Of a DNA stretch of 12,106 bases, positions 1 through 5,903 are shown one piece after another (position 1 is the stretch's first letter; every line of letters begins with the position of its first letter). The notes beneath the pieces are model-generated. The model was not told the origin of the DNA, did not search any database, and saw nothing but the letters and a program-made list of their open reading frames with translations. Source of the stretch: Solirubrobacterales bacterium (GTDB lineage Bacteria; Actinomycetota; Thermoleophilia; Solirubrobacterales; Solirubrobacteraceae); NCBI GenBank assembly GCA_017354065.1, contig JAFMRN010000040.1:1-12106 (forward strand), in the 5' to 3' direction. A program made the translations under genes and the position numbers.

Positions 1-92
1 GCGAGGCGCACGCTCGCGACGTTCACACCCGTGCGAATGGCCACAAACATCGCTGTCCAGATTGCTCTCTTGAGCAGCGGGCTTTCGCTCAC
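1..92 (-). CDS. Start of a small unknown protein, cut by the window edge
   Basis: A minus-strand frame opens with GTG at 92 and runs without a stop to base 1, giving 30 residues that begin MSESPLLKRAIWTAM. An internal ATG lies at 50. The stretch is basic and hydrophobic with an amphipathic look (LLKRAIWTAMFVAIRTGVNVASVRLA), as in short membrane-associated actinobacterial proteins. It lies 41 bp downstream of the TetR stop on the same strand, so it could be the third gene of that operon or have its own promoter. No clear Shine-Dalgarno precedes the GTG. An 11-bp palindrome, TGATT-C-AATCA (98-108), sits just upstream. I do not recognise a family from 30 residues. The frame, spacing and composition are the only support. 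Confidence 0.4.
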   Translation of the reverse strand, partial: MSESPLLKRAIWTAMFVAIRTGVNVASVRL

Positions 93-133
93 ACCGTTGA
101 TTCAATCAGATGTGCAGGCCTGTTAGCACGCGG

Positions 134-724
134 TTACACGTCCAGGCCGCCGCAGATGATCTCCACGATCTCGCGTTTTGCGTGGCTGAGGTCCGCCTGC
201 GCCACTGGCACGCCGCCGAAAATCCACCTGGTCAACACCTGCTCCACAAGTCCGTAAAACGCCTGCGCGGCGAGCGTTGCGTCGACACCGGCGCGAAACG
301 CGCCGGCCTGCTGGCCGTCATGGACGATCACGGCAATGCGGTCATAGGCCTGCTTGATCTTCTCGATGTGCGTGCGCCCGAACGTGTTCGCAGCGCGCGT
401 GACCTCGACGATGATCACCTTCATCAGGTCGGGATCCTTGGCGTAGGAGTCCACGATGAATGACGCGATCGCCGCGAGCTTGTCCCGCGGGGATCGCTCG
501 GAGGCGTCCGCCTCCGCGATCGCCGCGAGCATCACGTCCCAGCGCTCGAGAAACAGCGTGTCGAGGATCTGCTCCTTTGAGCTGAAGTAGTGGTACACGA
601 GGCCATAGGCGACCCCTGCCTCATCAGCGATATCTGACACGCGACAGGTATGGAACCCCTGTCCAGCGAACACGCGCACGGCGGCGTCGAGGATCACCCG
701 CCGCTTATCCGTCGTGGTGGCCAT
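134..724 (-). CDS. TetR/AcrR family regulator, FadR-like
   Basis: This 196-residue protein has a standard TetR plan. The N-terminal helix-turn-helix spans about residues 6-52 (ILDAAVRVFAGQGFHTCRVSDIADEAGVAYGLVYHYFSSKEQIL with the usual YHYF-x-SKE ending), and an all-helical ligand domain follows. The C-terminal part (EKIKQAYDRIAVIVHDGQQAGAFRAGVDATLAAQAFYGLVEQVLTRW) resembles the FadR-type TetR proteins that sense acyl-CoA esters in Bacillus and actinobacteria. That ligand is inferred from family resemblance only. Its ATG at 724 directly abuts the TGA of the nitrilase gene (727-725), with no spacer, so the two are co-transcribed and probably translationally coupled. The 14-bp palindrome at 1581-1594, upstream of the operon, fits an autoregulatory TetR operator. 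There is no frameshift or truncation. The TetR fold is certain, the ligand is not. Confidence 0.93.
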   Translation of the reverse strand: MATTTDKRRVILDAAVRVFAGQGFHTCRVSDIADEAGVAYGLVYHYFSSKEQILDTLFLERWDVMLAAIAEADASERSPRDKLAAIASFIVDSYAKDPDLMKVIIVEVTRAANTFGRTHIEKIKQAYDRIAVIVHDGQQAGAFRAGVDATLAAQAFYGLVEQVLTRWIFGGVPVAQADLSHAKREIVEIICGGLDV

Positions 725-1540
725 TCAGCGATAGACCTCGGGACGCGCATGCGTTAGCGCAGGGAGCCGGCCACGTACGCCGGCCAGCTGTTCCAGGTCG
801 AGATCAGCGATCACAGTGCTTGGTTTGTCCGGAGCGGTGGCCAGCACCACGCCCCAGGGGTCGACGATCATCGAACGCCCGCCGGAGCGGTTGCCGGGCG
901 GATAACTGCCGACCTGATTGGCCGCGATCACGAATGCCTGGTTCTCGACCGCGCGCGCCCGCAGCAGCACCTCCCAGTGATCCCGCGTGGTCGCCAGCGT
1001 GAAGGCGGAGGGCACGACGATCACCTCGACCCCGGCGTTTACGCGGTACAGCTCCGGGAAGCGCAGGTCATAACAGATGCTCAGCCCGACACCGGCGCCG
1101 CCCTTGAGCTCGGAGCGAACCACGCGGTCCCCCGGCTGTTCACGCTCGGACTCGGCGTAGCGCACACCATCGATCTCGGTGTCAAACATGTGCAGCTTCC
1201 GGTATGTGGCCCGGGCGTTGCCGTTGGGGTCATAGTGGACGCTCGTGTTCGCGGTCCGGTCCTGTCCTTCGCGGCGCTCCACTATCGAGCCCGCGATCAG
1301 GTCGATGCCCAGTTCCGCGGCGGTTTCAGCGGCCCACTTAGAGGCTGGCCCGGTGAGGGTCTGCGCTTCTGCGTGCATCACGTCGGCGCGTCCCAGCACC
1401 GACCACTTCTCGGGCAGCAGTACCAGTTCGGCGCCGCGGCCCGCTGCCTCGCGCACCAGCTTGTCGGCAGCCGCCAGGTTGGCCTGCGTGTCCTCCGTCG
1501 AGTTGAGCTGCACCGCTGCAGCGCGGATAATGTCGCCCAC
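725..1540 (-). CDS. Carbon-nitrogen hydrolase (nitrilase superfamily, Nit-type amidase)
   Basis: This 271-residue protein is a complete nitrilase-fold amidohydrolase, which hydrolyses a C-N bond of an amide through a cysteine thioester. The Glu-Lys-Cys triad is visible: E44 in LLPEKW, K115 in YRKLHMFD and C156 in SICYDLRFPELYR. The CYDLRFPELYR block and the length are typical of the Nit1/Nit2 branch (deaminated glutathione amidase, omega-amidase), so a small dicarboxylate monoamide or a metabolite-repair substrate is likely. Other short-chain amidases share these motifs. The GTG at 1540 is chosen because GAGGT lies about 5 bases upstream and the protein begins exactly at the usual first beta strand (IIRAAAVQL). 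It is the first gene of a two-gene unit with the TetR regulator, which suggests that the TetR controls amide or acyl turnover. There is no signal peptide, so it should be cytoplasmic. Confidence 0.93.
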   Translation of the reverse strand: MGDIIRAAAVQLNSTEDTQANLAAADKLVREAAGRGAELVLLPEKWSVLGRADVMHAEAQTLTGPASKWAAETAAELGIDLIAGSIVERREGQDRTANTSVHYDPNGNARATYRKLHMFDTEIDGVRYAESEREQPGDRVVRSELKGGAGVGLSICYDLRFPELYRVNAGVEVIVVPSAFTLATTRDHWEVLLRARAVENQAFVIAANQVGSYPPGNRSGGRSMIVDPWGVVLATAPDKPSTVIADLDLEQLAGVRGRLPALTHARPEVYR

Positions 1541-1580
1541 CTGACCTCGCTTTCCGGGGGTATGGCGCGCGGACGCCGAT

Positions 1581-1594
1581 TGACTGGTCAGTCA
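1581..1594. promoter_or_regulatory. Palindromic TetR-type operator upstream of the nitrilase-TetR operon
   Basis: The sequence TGACTG-GT-CAGTCA is a perfect 6+6 inverted repeat with a 2-bp centre. Its form matches the short TGAC...GTCA palindromes bound by FadR/PaaR-like TetR regulators. It lies about 40 bp upstream of the nitrilase GTG and overlaps the TGA stop (1594-1592) of the DUF559 gene. No good -10/-35 pair could be assigned around it. Its place upstream of an operon that encodes a TetR makes autoregulation the simplest reading. Binding is inferred. Confidence 0.65.
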
Positions 1595-2533
1595 GCCGAG
1601 CATACCGGTCCCGAGTATTCGGCCCAGAAGATCAGCCGCTACCTGAGCGGGAGCGAACTTCACCTGCTCGGCGTCAAACCGGAGAACGGCTATGCCGTGC
1701 CTTCGCAGCTTGGCTTCGCTGTCGCGGTCGCGCCGGCGTTGGGCCCGGGTGCCGTGATTGCCCTGGCCGTCGACCTCGACCACGAGGTTGGATTCGCGCC
1801 AGTAGAAGTCGGGCCGCTCCCCGTGGATTATCGCGTTGACCCCGTCCGGGCGCGGGACCCCGTGCTGCTCACACACGGTCGTTAGGAACAGGTCCTCGAC
1901 CTCACTGCGCGTGAGCGCAAGTTGGGGCATGTGCGCGTTCAGGGCGCTGAGCAGCTTGGCGCTGCCGGCGCGGCCGCGGCCGCACGCGGCTCTGAGCTCG
2001 CGTTCGTCGAGCACGCGCTGGTAGTCCATCGTTGCCAGGGCCTTGCGGACGAGCCTGAGGTCCTCGGTCGCGGCCAGGTCCAGTGCGGTTTGGGTGACGC
2101 CGGTGCACGGGATGCCGTTTACGTCGTGGCGTTCGAGCGTGCGGCGGGAGTGGAACTGAACGCCCGGGATTTGGCGGGTGATCTGCCTGGGAGTACTGAT
2201 GTGCGTAGCCGAAACGGGGTACCAAAGCCAGCCACGCCGAAACGCGGCGGTCCCGTGACTGACGCACGCGCCAGGCCCGGCGTAGAGGACCAGCTCCCAC
2301 AGCCGGGTATCCTCGGTGCGGACCGCGGCGCCGACCGCGAACACGTGGGGTAGTACAGGGATCAGGTACCCGTCGCCTGTCCAGCGCGCGATGGTGGCCG
2401 CGCTCACACCAAGCTCACGGAGCTGGGCCCTCGTTATCCGGCCGAACTGACGGCCCGCAACGCGCCCGACGCGAACTTTGTGAGTTTTGATCCGGATGTC
2501 GGATGCGGATTCACAAAGTTCGCTCAGCGCCAT
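1592..2533 (-). CDS. AbiEi-like HTH plus DUF559 (PD-(D/E)XK nuclease-like) protein
   Basis: From the ATG at 2533 this is a 313-residue protein. The N-terminal third (RQFGRITRAQLRELGVSAATIARWTGDGYLIPVLPHVFAVG) is the winged-helix domain seen in AbiEi-type, type IV antitoxin-like proteins. The C-terminal third is a DUF559 domain related to very-short-patch-repair endonucleases: D242 in RPDFYW, E253 and D255 in LVVEVDG, then a basic RRRDRDSEAKLRRHGIAVLRF segment. The acidic residues of the PD-(D/E)XK core are therefore kept, but activity is unproven. Such fusions occur in many copies in Solirubrobacterales-like genomes, and their role is unknown. A start 15 codons further up is possible but would overlap the divergent DUF2804 start by 36 bp. 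No Shine-Dalgarno precedes either start. No AbiEii-type toxin partner is present next to it. Confidence 0.85.
   Translation of the reverse strand: MALSELCESASDIRIKTHKVRVGRVAGRQFGRITRAQLRELGVSAATIARWTGDGYLIPVLPHVFAVGAAVRTEDTRLWELVLYAGPGACVSHGTAAFRRGWLWYPVSATHISTPRQITRQIPGVQFHSRRTLERHDVNGIPCTGVTQTALDLAATEDLRLVRKALATMDYQRVLDERELRAACGRGRAGSAKLLSALNAHMPQLALTRSEVEDLFLTTVCEQHGVPRPDGVNAIIHGERPDFYWRESNLVVEVDGQGNHGTRAQRRRDRDSEAKLRRHGIAVLRFDAEQVKFAPAQVAADLLGRILGTGMLG
2471..2523. repeat. 13-bp perfect inverted repeat at the DUF559/DUF2804 divergent start
   Basis: Arm GCGAACTTTGTGA (2471-2483) is exactly complementary to TCACAAAGTTCGC (2511-2523), separated by 27 bp. The repeat lies inside the first codons of the DUF559 frame and upstream of the DUF2804 ATG at 2543. 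The spacer carries a near-tandem repeat of CGGATG (2493-2498, 2500-2505) followed by CGGAT (2506-2510). No T-tract follows either arm, so it is not a normal terminator. It could be a pair of operator half-sites or an RNA hairpin early in the DUF559 message. Confidence 0.75.
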
Positions 2534-2542
2534 ACAGCCACA

Positions 2543-3361
2543 ATGACGAACCATGCCCCGCCCCGCAGAAACCGTCACAAACCTGTGACATATCGCGGAA
2601 CCTTCGGCGATCCACGCCCACCGGGCCTGGGCAACTTCCCGCCGAACACCATGCGCCCACGCAAGGGCCTGAACCCGCTGAAGGCCTGGCGCTACGTCGG
2701 CATCTTCGGGGGGCCGAACCTGCTGCTCGCCGCCGCGAACGTCCGCGTCGGCCCGTTCCGCACGAGCTTCTACGCGCTATGGGACGGCACCCAGCTCATC
2801 CAGGGCCGGCGCGCCTACCTGAAGCCGGGGCGCGTGCTGATCGCTGACACACGACTTCAAATCGACATCACCCTCGACGAGACCAACGGCATAGAGGTGA
2901 TCACCGGCGACACATGGACGCACAAGCAGGGTGGAATCGCTGCGCGGGGCCGGATCATGTCCCAAGCCGGCGACCCGGCCGAGTTCCAAGCCAGGGCGAT
3001 AGTCGACGACTCGGCGGGCTACCACGATCGGCACACCACCTGGCGCTGGTCAGCGGGAGTCGGCCAGGACACAAACGGCCGCCAGCTCGCCTGGAACCTC
3101 ACCGAGAACATCCACCCGCGTGAGAACACGCTGTGGGTCGACCAAACGCCCCAGGAGCTTCCCCCGCCACCCTTCAGCCCGGATCTCACCAATGTGGGAG
3201 ACCTCCGGTTCGAAGCTCAGGCCGAACGCGCACAAACCGAGAACCGCCTACTGATCAGGTCCCGCTACCGCCAGCCGTTCGGGACATTCCACGGCCAAGT
3301 CAACGGCCACACCCTCGCAAACGGGTACGGCGTCATGGAGCACCACGACGTCTACTGGTAG
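2543..3361 (+). CDS. DUF2804 family protein
   Basis: From the ATG at 2543 this gives 272 residues. Family marks are the early block GLNPLKAWRYVGIFGG followed by ANVRVGPF, the middle block YHDRHTTWRWSAGVG with AWNLTENIHPRENTLWVD, and the end block SRYRQPFGTFHGQVNG...GYGVMEHHDVYW. This pattern is the one I know as DUF2804, a conserved family of unknown function that is common in actinobacteria. There is no signal peptide and no transmembrane segment. The GTG at 2480 in the same frame is less likely because it lies inside the inverted repeat and extends beyond the family's conserved region. The ATG has no Shine-Dalgarno. A weak TTCACA (2510-2515) and CATACA (2531-2536) would place the transcript start near 2543, consistent with a leaderless message. 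Its stop overlaps the convergent TetR stop by 10 bp. Confidence 0.82.
   Translation: MTNHAPPRRNRHKPVTYRGTFGDPRPPGLGNFPPNTMRPRKGLNPLKAWRYVGIFGGPNLLLAAANVRVGPFRTSFYALWDGTQLIQGRRAYLKPGRVLIADTRLQIDITLDETNGIEVITGDTWTHKQGGIAARGRIMSQAGDPAEFQARAIVDDSAGYHDRHTTWRWSAGVGQDTNGRQLAWNLTENIHPRENTLWVDQTPQELPPPPFSPDLTNVGDLRFEAQAERAQTENRLLIRSRYRQPFGTFHGQVNGHTLANGYGVMEHHDVYW
2574..2589. repeat. Inverted repeat GTCACA-N4-TGTGAC inside the DUF2804 start
   Basis: GTCACA (2574-2579) and TGTGAC (2584-2589) form a 6-bp perfect inverted repeat with a 4-bp centre. The same TCACAAA word also occurs at 2511-2517 and, inverted, at 2477-2483, so four TCACA half-sites lie within 113 bp around the two divergent starts. The site is inside the DUF2804 coding region and upstream of the DUF559 ATG at 2533. 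A binding site is inferred only from the clustering. Confidence 0.4.
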
Positions 3362-4041
3362 GACGCCAGCCCGCGCAGGATCACGTCCAGGCCGAACTCG
3401 AAGCGCGAGTTGTGGTCACCCGCGGTCAGCGCGCCCGCCATGGCCGCAACCGCCGGATAACGCTCGCCCTGGGCCGCCAGATACTCGCGCAGCTCCGCGA
3501 TGAAGGCGAGGACATCCTCGTAAGAGTGGTCGCCCGCGGCCATCAGGCTGTCCTCATAAGCGACCGCGGTGATGTAGAGCGGCAACAGATCACAGGCGAA
3601 CCCGACGACCCGGTCCGGAAGCCCGCCCGCGCGCAACACGCCGATCATCCACTCGCTGCCGGCCAGCGCGTTCTCGCCGACCGGGATCCGCCCGAAGGAG
3701 GCGCGCGCCAGATCGCCGTGCCGGGCCCACACCTGGCGCATGCCGCGCGCCATCTCCTTGAGCTGCTCCATCCAGCGCCCGGGGTCCGGCTCACCCTCAA
3801 ACCCCATCTCACCGATCACGCGCTCGACCACGAGCTCAACCAGCCGCTCCTTGGACTCCACGTAGGCGTACAAGGAGGCCGCACCCGTGCCCAGCGCGGC
3901 CGCGACCGATCGCATCGTCAACGCGTCCAACCCCTCCGCGTCGACGATCCCCAAAGCCGCGTCAACTATCGCGTCGACGGTCAGAGCGCGACGTCGCGCC
4001 GGGCGCTCCCGCGCTGTCTCGAGGCGTGGTGGTGAAGGCAC
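3352..4041 (-). CDS. TetR family repressor divergent from an MFS exporter
   Basis: This is a 229-residue TetR protein. The helix-turn-helix lies at about residues 21-66 (LTVDAIVDAALGIVDAEGLDALTMRSVAAALGTGAASLYAYVESKERLVEL). The long helical C-terminal domain is of the TetR_C_1 kind found in classical tetracycline-repressor relatives that control efflux pumps. It starts with GTG at 4041. No Shine-Dalgarno is visible, and a TACGCT about 6 bp upstream could be the -10 box of a leaderless transcript. Translation cannot begin further upstream because no start codon lies in frame before a stop. It faces the MFS gene across a 90-bp gap packed with palindromic half-sites, so it very likely represses the exporter and itself until a drug-like ligand binds. 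The ligand is unknown. Its stop overlaps the DUF2804 stop. Confidence 0.93.
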   Translation of the reverse strand: MPSPPRLETARERPARRRALTVDAIVDAALGIVDAEGLDALTMRSVAAALGTGAASLYAYVESKERLVELVVERVIGEMGFEGEPDPGRWMEQLKEMARGMRQVWARHGDLARASFGRIPVGENALAGSEWMIGVLRAGGLPDRVVGFACDLLPLYITAVAYEDSLMAAGDHSYEDVLAFIAELREYLAAQGERYPAVAAMAGALTAGDHNSRFEFGLDVILRGLASYQ

Positions 4042-4054
4042 GCAAAAAGCGTAC

Positions 4055-4083
4055 TTGACATTCCGGACAACGTTCTAGAACAT
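4055..4083 (+). promoter_or_regulatory. Probable promoter of the MFS exporter
   Basis: TTGACA at 4055-4060 is a perfect -35 consensus. The -10 box is less clear: GAACAT (4078-4083) at 17-bp spacing or TAGAAC (4076-4081) at 15 bp. Both candidates lie inside the first operator palindromes, so repressor binding would block RNA polymerase. The transcript would have a leader of roughly 40 bases before the ATG at 4131. Confidence 0.6.
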
Positions 4084-4101
4084 TGTTCGTGAACATTGTT
4101 C
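4072..4101. promoter_or_regulatory. Array of alternating GTTC/GAAC operator half-sites
   Basis: Five half-sites alternate in orientation: GTTC 4072-4075, GAAC 4078-4081, GTTC 4085-4088, GAAC 4091-4094 and GTTC 4098-4101. They form four overlapping perfect palindromes: GTTCTAGAAC (4072-4081), GAACATTGTTC (4078-4088), GTTCGTGAAC (4085-4094) and GAACATTGTTC again (4091-4101). The 12-mer GAACATTGTTCG repeats with a 13-bp period. Looser relatives flank it (GGACAACGTTC at 4065-4075 and a GTTCC near 4111). The array covers the likely -10 and transcript start of the MFS gene. It is the obvious binding region of the divergent TetR, perhaps for two or more dimers side by side. Confidence 0.85.
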
Positions 4102-4130
4102 GCAAACGCTGTTCCACTACGGGAGAGAAC

Positions 4131-5540
4131 ATGACCACCGCAGTCACAAACACCGGCCACGCCAAGCGCTGGCTGATCCTCGCCCTGGTCCTCACGGCCG
4201 AGTGCATGGACCTGCTTGACGGGACGGTCGTCAACGTGGCCGCGCCGAACATCCACAACACGCTCGGCACGTCCGCCACCGGGCTGCAGTGGATCATCAG
4301 CGGTTATCCGCTGGCGCTCGCCGTCGGCCTGCTTGTCGGCGGCCGCCTGGGCGACATAGCTGGACGGCGGAAAATGTTCCTGACCGGGATCACCGGGTTC
4401 ACGCTCGCGTCCGCGGTCTGCGGCGTCGCACCTGACAGCAGCGTGCTGATCATCGCCCGGCTGCTCCAGGGCTTCGCGGGCGCCCTGCTGATCCCCCAGG
4501 GCTTTGGCCTGATCCGAACCAGCTTCCCGGCGGAGGAACTCCCAAAGGTGTTCGGCTTCTTCGGACCGGTGATGGGTACCGCGGCGATGATCGGGCCGAT
4601 CCTCGGCGGCGGCCTTGTGTCCGCGCACATCCTCGGCGACGCATGGCGGCCGGTGTTCCTGGTCAACGTGCCGATCGGCCTGATCGGTGGTATCGCGGCG
4701 GCCCGGCTCCTTCCCAAGACACAAGATTGCCATGCAAAAACCCTCGACCTACAAGGTGCGCTGATCGCGACCCTCGCCTCAGCGGCGGTCATCTACCCCC
4801 TGATCCAGGGCCGCCAGCTGGGCTGGCCGGTCTGGACGTATATCTCAATCGCGGCGGGCGCGTTGCTGTTCGTTGGCTTCGCCGCTTGGATCACCCGGCG
4901 CAAGGACCCGCTGATCGAACCGGCGATCTTCAGCCACCGTGGCTACAGCGCCGGCACGCTGATCCTGATGCTCTACTTCGGGGCGATGGTCGGCTCCCAG
5001 CTGGCGCTGACGCTGTTCCTGCAGATCGGTCAGCGCTTCTCCGCGATTCACGCCGGTCTGACGATCCTCCCGTTCCCGCTCGGCACCGCGGTCACGGCGC
5101 CGCTGGCGGCCGGGCTGATGCAGAGGTACGGCGGGCGGGTGCTGCTCCAGATCGGCTCGCTGGTCACGATCGCCGGCTACGTCGCGCTGGCGCTGATCGC
5201 CCGCGCCAGCCATGGGCAGATCTCGACCTGGGGGTTTGCCGGCCCGCTGCTGACCGAGGGACTTGGCATGGGCTTCTTTGTGGTCTGTGCCTTCAACACG
5301 ATCCTGGCCGCGGTCAGGGACACGGAGCTGGGCTCGGCCTCCGGCACGCTGAACGCGATCCAGCAGTTCGGCGCCGCGCTGGGCGTAGCCGTGCTCGGCA
5401 CCGTCTTCTTCAGCGCCCAGGGCTTCCACCCCGCCCTCTCCCAGGCGGTCTGGTGGGCGGCAGGAGCGCTGGTGATCGGCCTGGCCGTCAGCCCGTTGTT
5501 GCCGCGGGACGCCCGCCCGGAGGAGGACCTGCTCGTTTAG
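4131..5540 (+). CDS. MFS drug exporter, DHA2 family (14-helix, EmrB/QacA type)
   Basis: This is a 469-residue inner-membrane proton antiporter of the DHA2 kind. Visible family motifs are LDGTVVNVAAPNI in helix 1 (about residues 29-41), motif A GGRLGDIAGRRKMF between helices 2 and 3 (70-83), an arginine-containing helix 4 (ARLLQGFAGALLIPQG), and the antiporter motif C GPVMGTAAMIGPILGG in helix 5 (145-160). Hydrophobic segments continue to the C-terminus and fit 14 helices. The ATG at 4131 is chosen because GGGAGAG lies directly upstream (4121-4127). An in-frame TTG at 4083 is rejected because it falls inside the operator array. The substrate is probably a hydrophobic drug or toxic metabolite, but specificity cannot be read from sequence. 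Control is by the divergent TetR. The gene ends 13 bp before the convergent lipoprotein gene, with no clear terminator. Confidence 0.95.
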   Translation: MTTAVTNTGHAKRWLILALVLTAECMDLLDGTVVNVAAPNIHNTLGTSATGLQWIISGYPLALAVGLLVGGRLGDIAGRRKMFLTGITGFTLASAVCGVAPDSSVLIIARLLQGFAGALLIPQGFGLIRTSFPAEELPKVFGFFGPVMGTAAMIGPILGGGLVSAHILGDAWRPVFLVNVPIGLIGGIAAARLLPKTQDCHAKTLDLQGALIATLASAAVIYPLIQGRQLGWPVWTYISIAAGALLFVGFAAWITRRKDPLIEPAIFSHRGYSAGTLILMLYFGAMVGSQLALTLFLQIGQRFSAIHAGLTILPFPLGTAVTAPLAAGLMQRYGGRVLLQIGSLVTIAGYVALALIARASHGQISTWGFAGPLLTEGLGMGFFVVCAFNTILAAVRDTELGSASGTLNAIQQFGAALGVAVLGTVFFSAQGFHPALSQAVWWAAGALVIGLAVSPLLPRDARPEEDLLV

Positions 5541-5553
5541 GTATGAGCGGGCC

Positions 5554-5892
5554 CTAGGGGGTCATCCGGGTCATCGTCCCGCCCCCGGGCGGCACGGTCG
5601 GGAAGGTCATGGTCGGTGGTTTGGTCGGCCCGGGCCGTGGCCGCGGCTCCTGACCGGGTGTGGTGGCGCGGATCGGTCCTGTGCCGACGCGCGGCGGCGG
5701 ATGCGCTGTGGTCCCGGCTCCGGGTACGCGAGAACCGCCTACCCCCGGAGCCGTAGCGCTGCTTGTCCTGGTCGGAACGGTCCCCGAACTCGTGCCCGGA
5801 AGCGCAGCAGCCGGAGCCGTGACCGTCCTGGCGGGAGTGCCGCACCCGGCCAGAAGCAGCGCAGCCGACGCGATCAGGATCGGGCGGCGCAT
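5554..5892 (-). CDS. Small Pro/Thr/Gly-rich lipoprotein
   Basis: This 112-residue protein starts with a clean lipoprotein signal, MRRPILIASAALLLAGCGT, in which the lipobox LAGC makes Cys17 the lipidated residue after signal peptidase II cleavage. The rest (18-112) is low-complexity, rich in Pro, Thr, Gly and Arg (for example PRPRPGPTKPPTMTFPTVPP), with no recognisable fold. It is probably an extended, surface-exposed tail. It lies 11 bp behind the MerR gene on the same strand and is the last gene of the catabolic operon by spacing. Only a weak GAGTGG precedes the ATG, inside the MerR 3' end. A non-coding reading is possible because the composition is skewed, but the signal peptide and lipobox make a real gene more likely. 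No function is proposed. Confidence 0.72.
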   Translation of the reverse strand: MRRPILIASAALLLAGCGTPARTVTAPAAALPGTSSGTVPTRTSSATAPGVGGSRVPGAGTTAHPPPRVGTGPIRATTPGQEPRPRPGPTKPPTMTFPTVPPGGGTMTRMTP

Positions 5893-5903
5893 CGAAAGCC
5901 ACT

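Noticed and set aside
977..1885. 302-codon open frame on the plus strand
   Set aside because: It lies opposite the nitrilase and DUF559 genes, which have clear motifs and conserved residues. The plus frame has no recognisable domain and is a GC-rich antisense shadow.
2477..2517. CRP-type site (TGTGA...TCACA)
   Set aside because: The half-sites are 27 bp apart instead of 6, and the other pair is in the outward orientation, so this does not fit the CRP consensus.
3133..4035. 300-codon open frame on the plus strand
   Set aside because: It runs through the end of DUF2804 and antisense to the TetR gene. It is rich in Arg/His/Pro with no domain, as expected from an antisense frame.
4083..4130. 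TTG start 16 codons before the MFS ATG
   Set aside because: It falls inside the operator array and has no Shine-Dalgarno. The ATG at 4131 has GGGAGAG directly upstream.
4643..5557. 304-codon open frame on the plus strand
   Set aside because: It is in another frame of the MFS exporter. The Arg/Asp/Gly/Pro-rich product has no hydrophobic pattern, while the MFS frame shows all family motifs.
5541..5560. Bidirectional terminator between the MFS and lipoprotein genes
   Set aside because: Only the short palindrome CCCTAGGG is present. There is no long stem and no T-tract on either strand.
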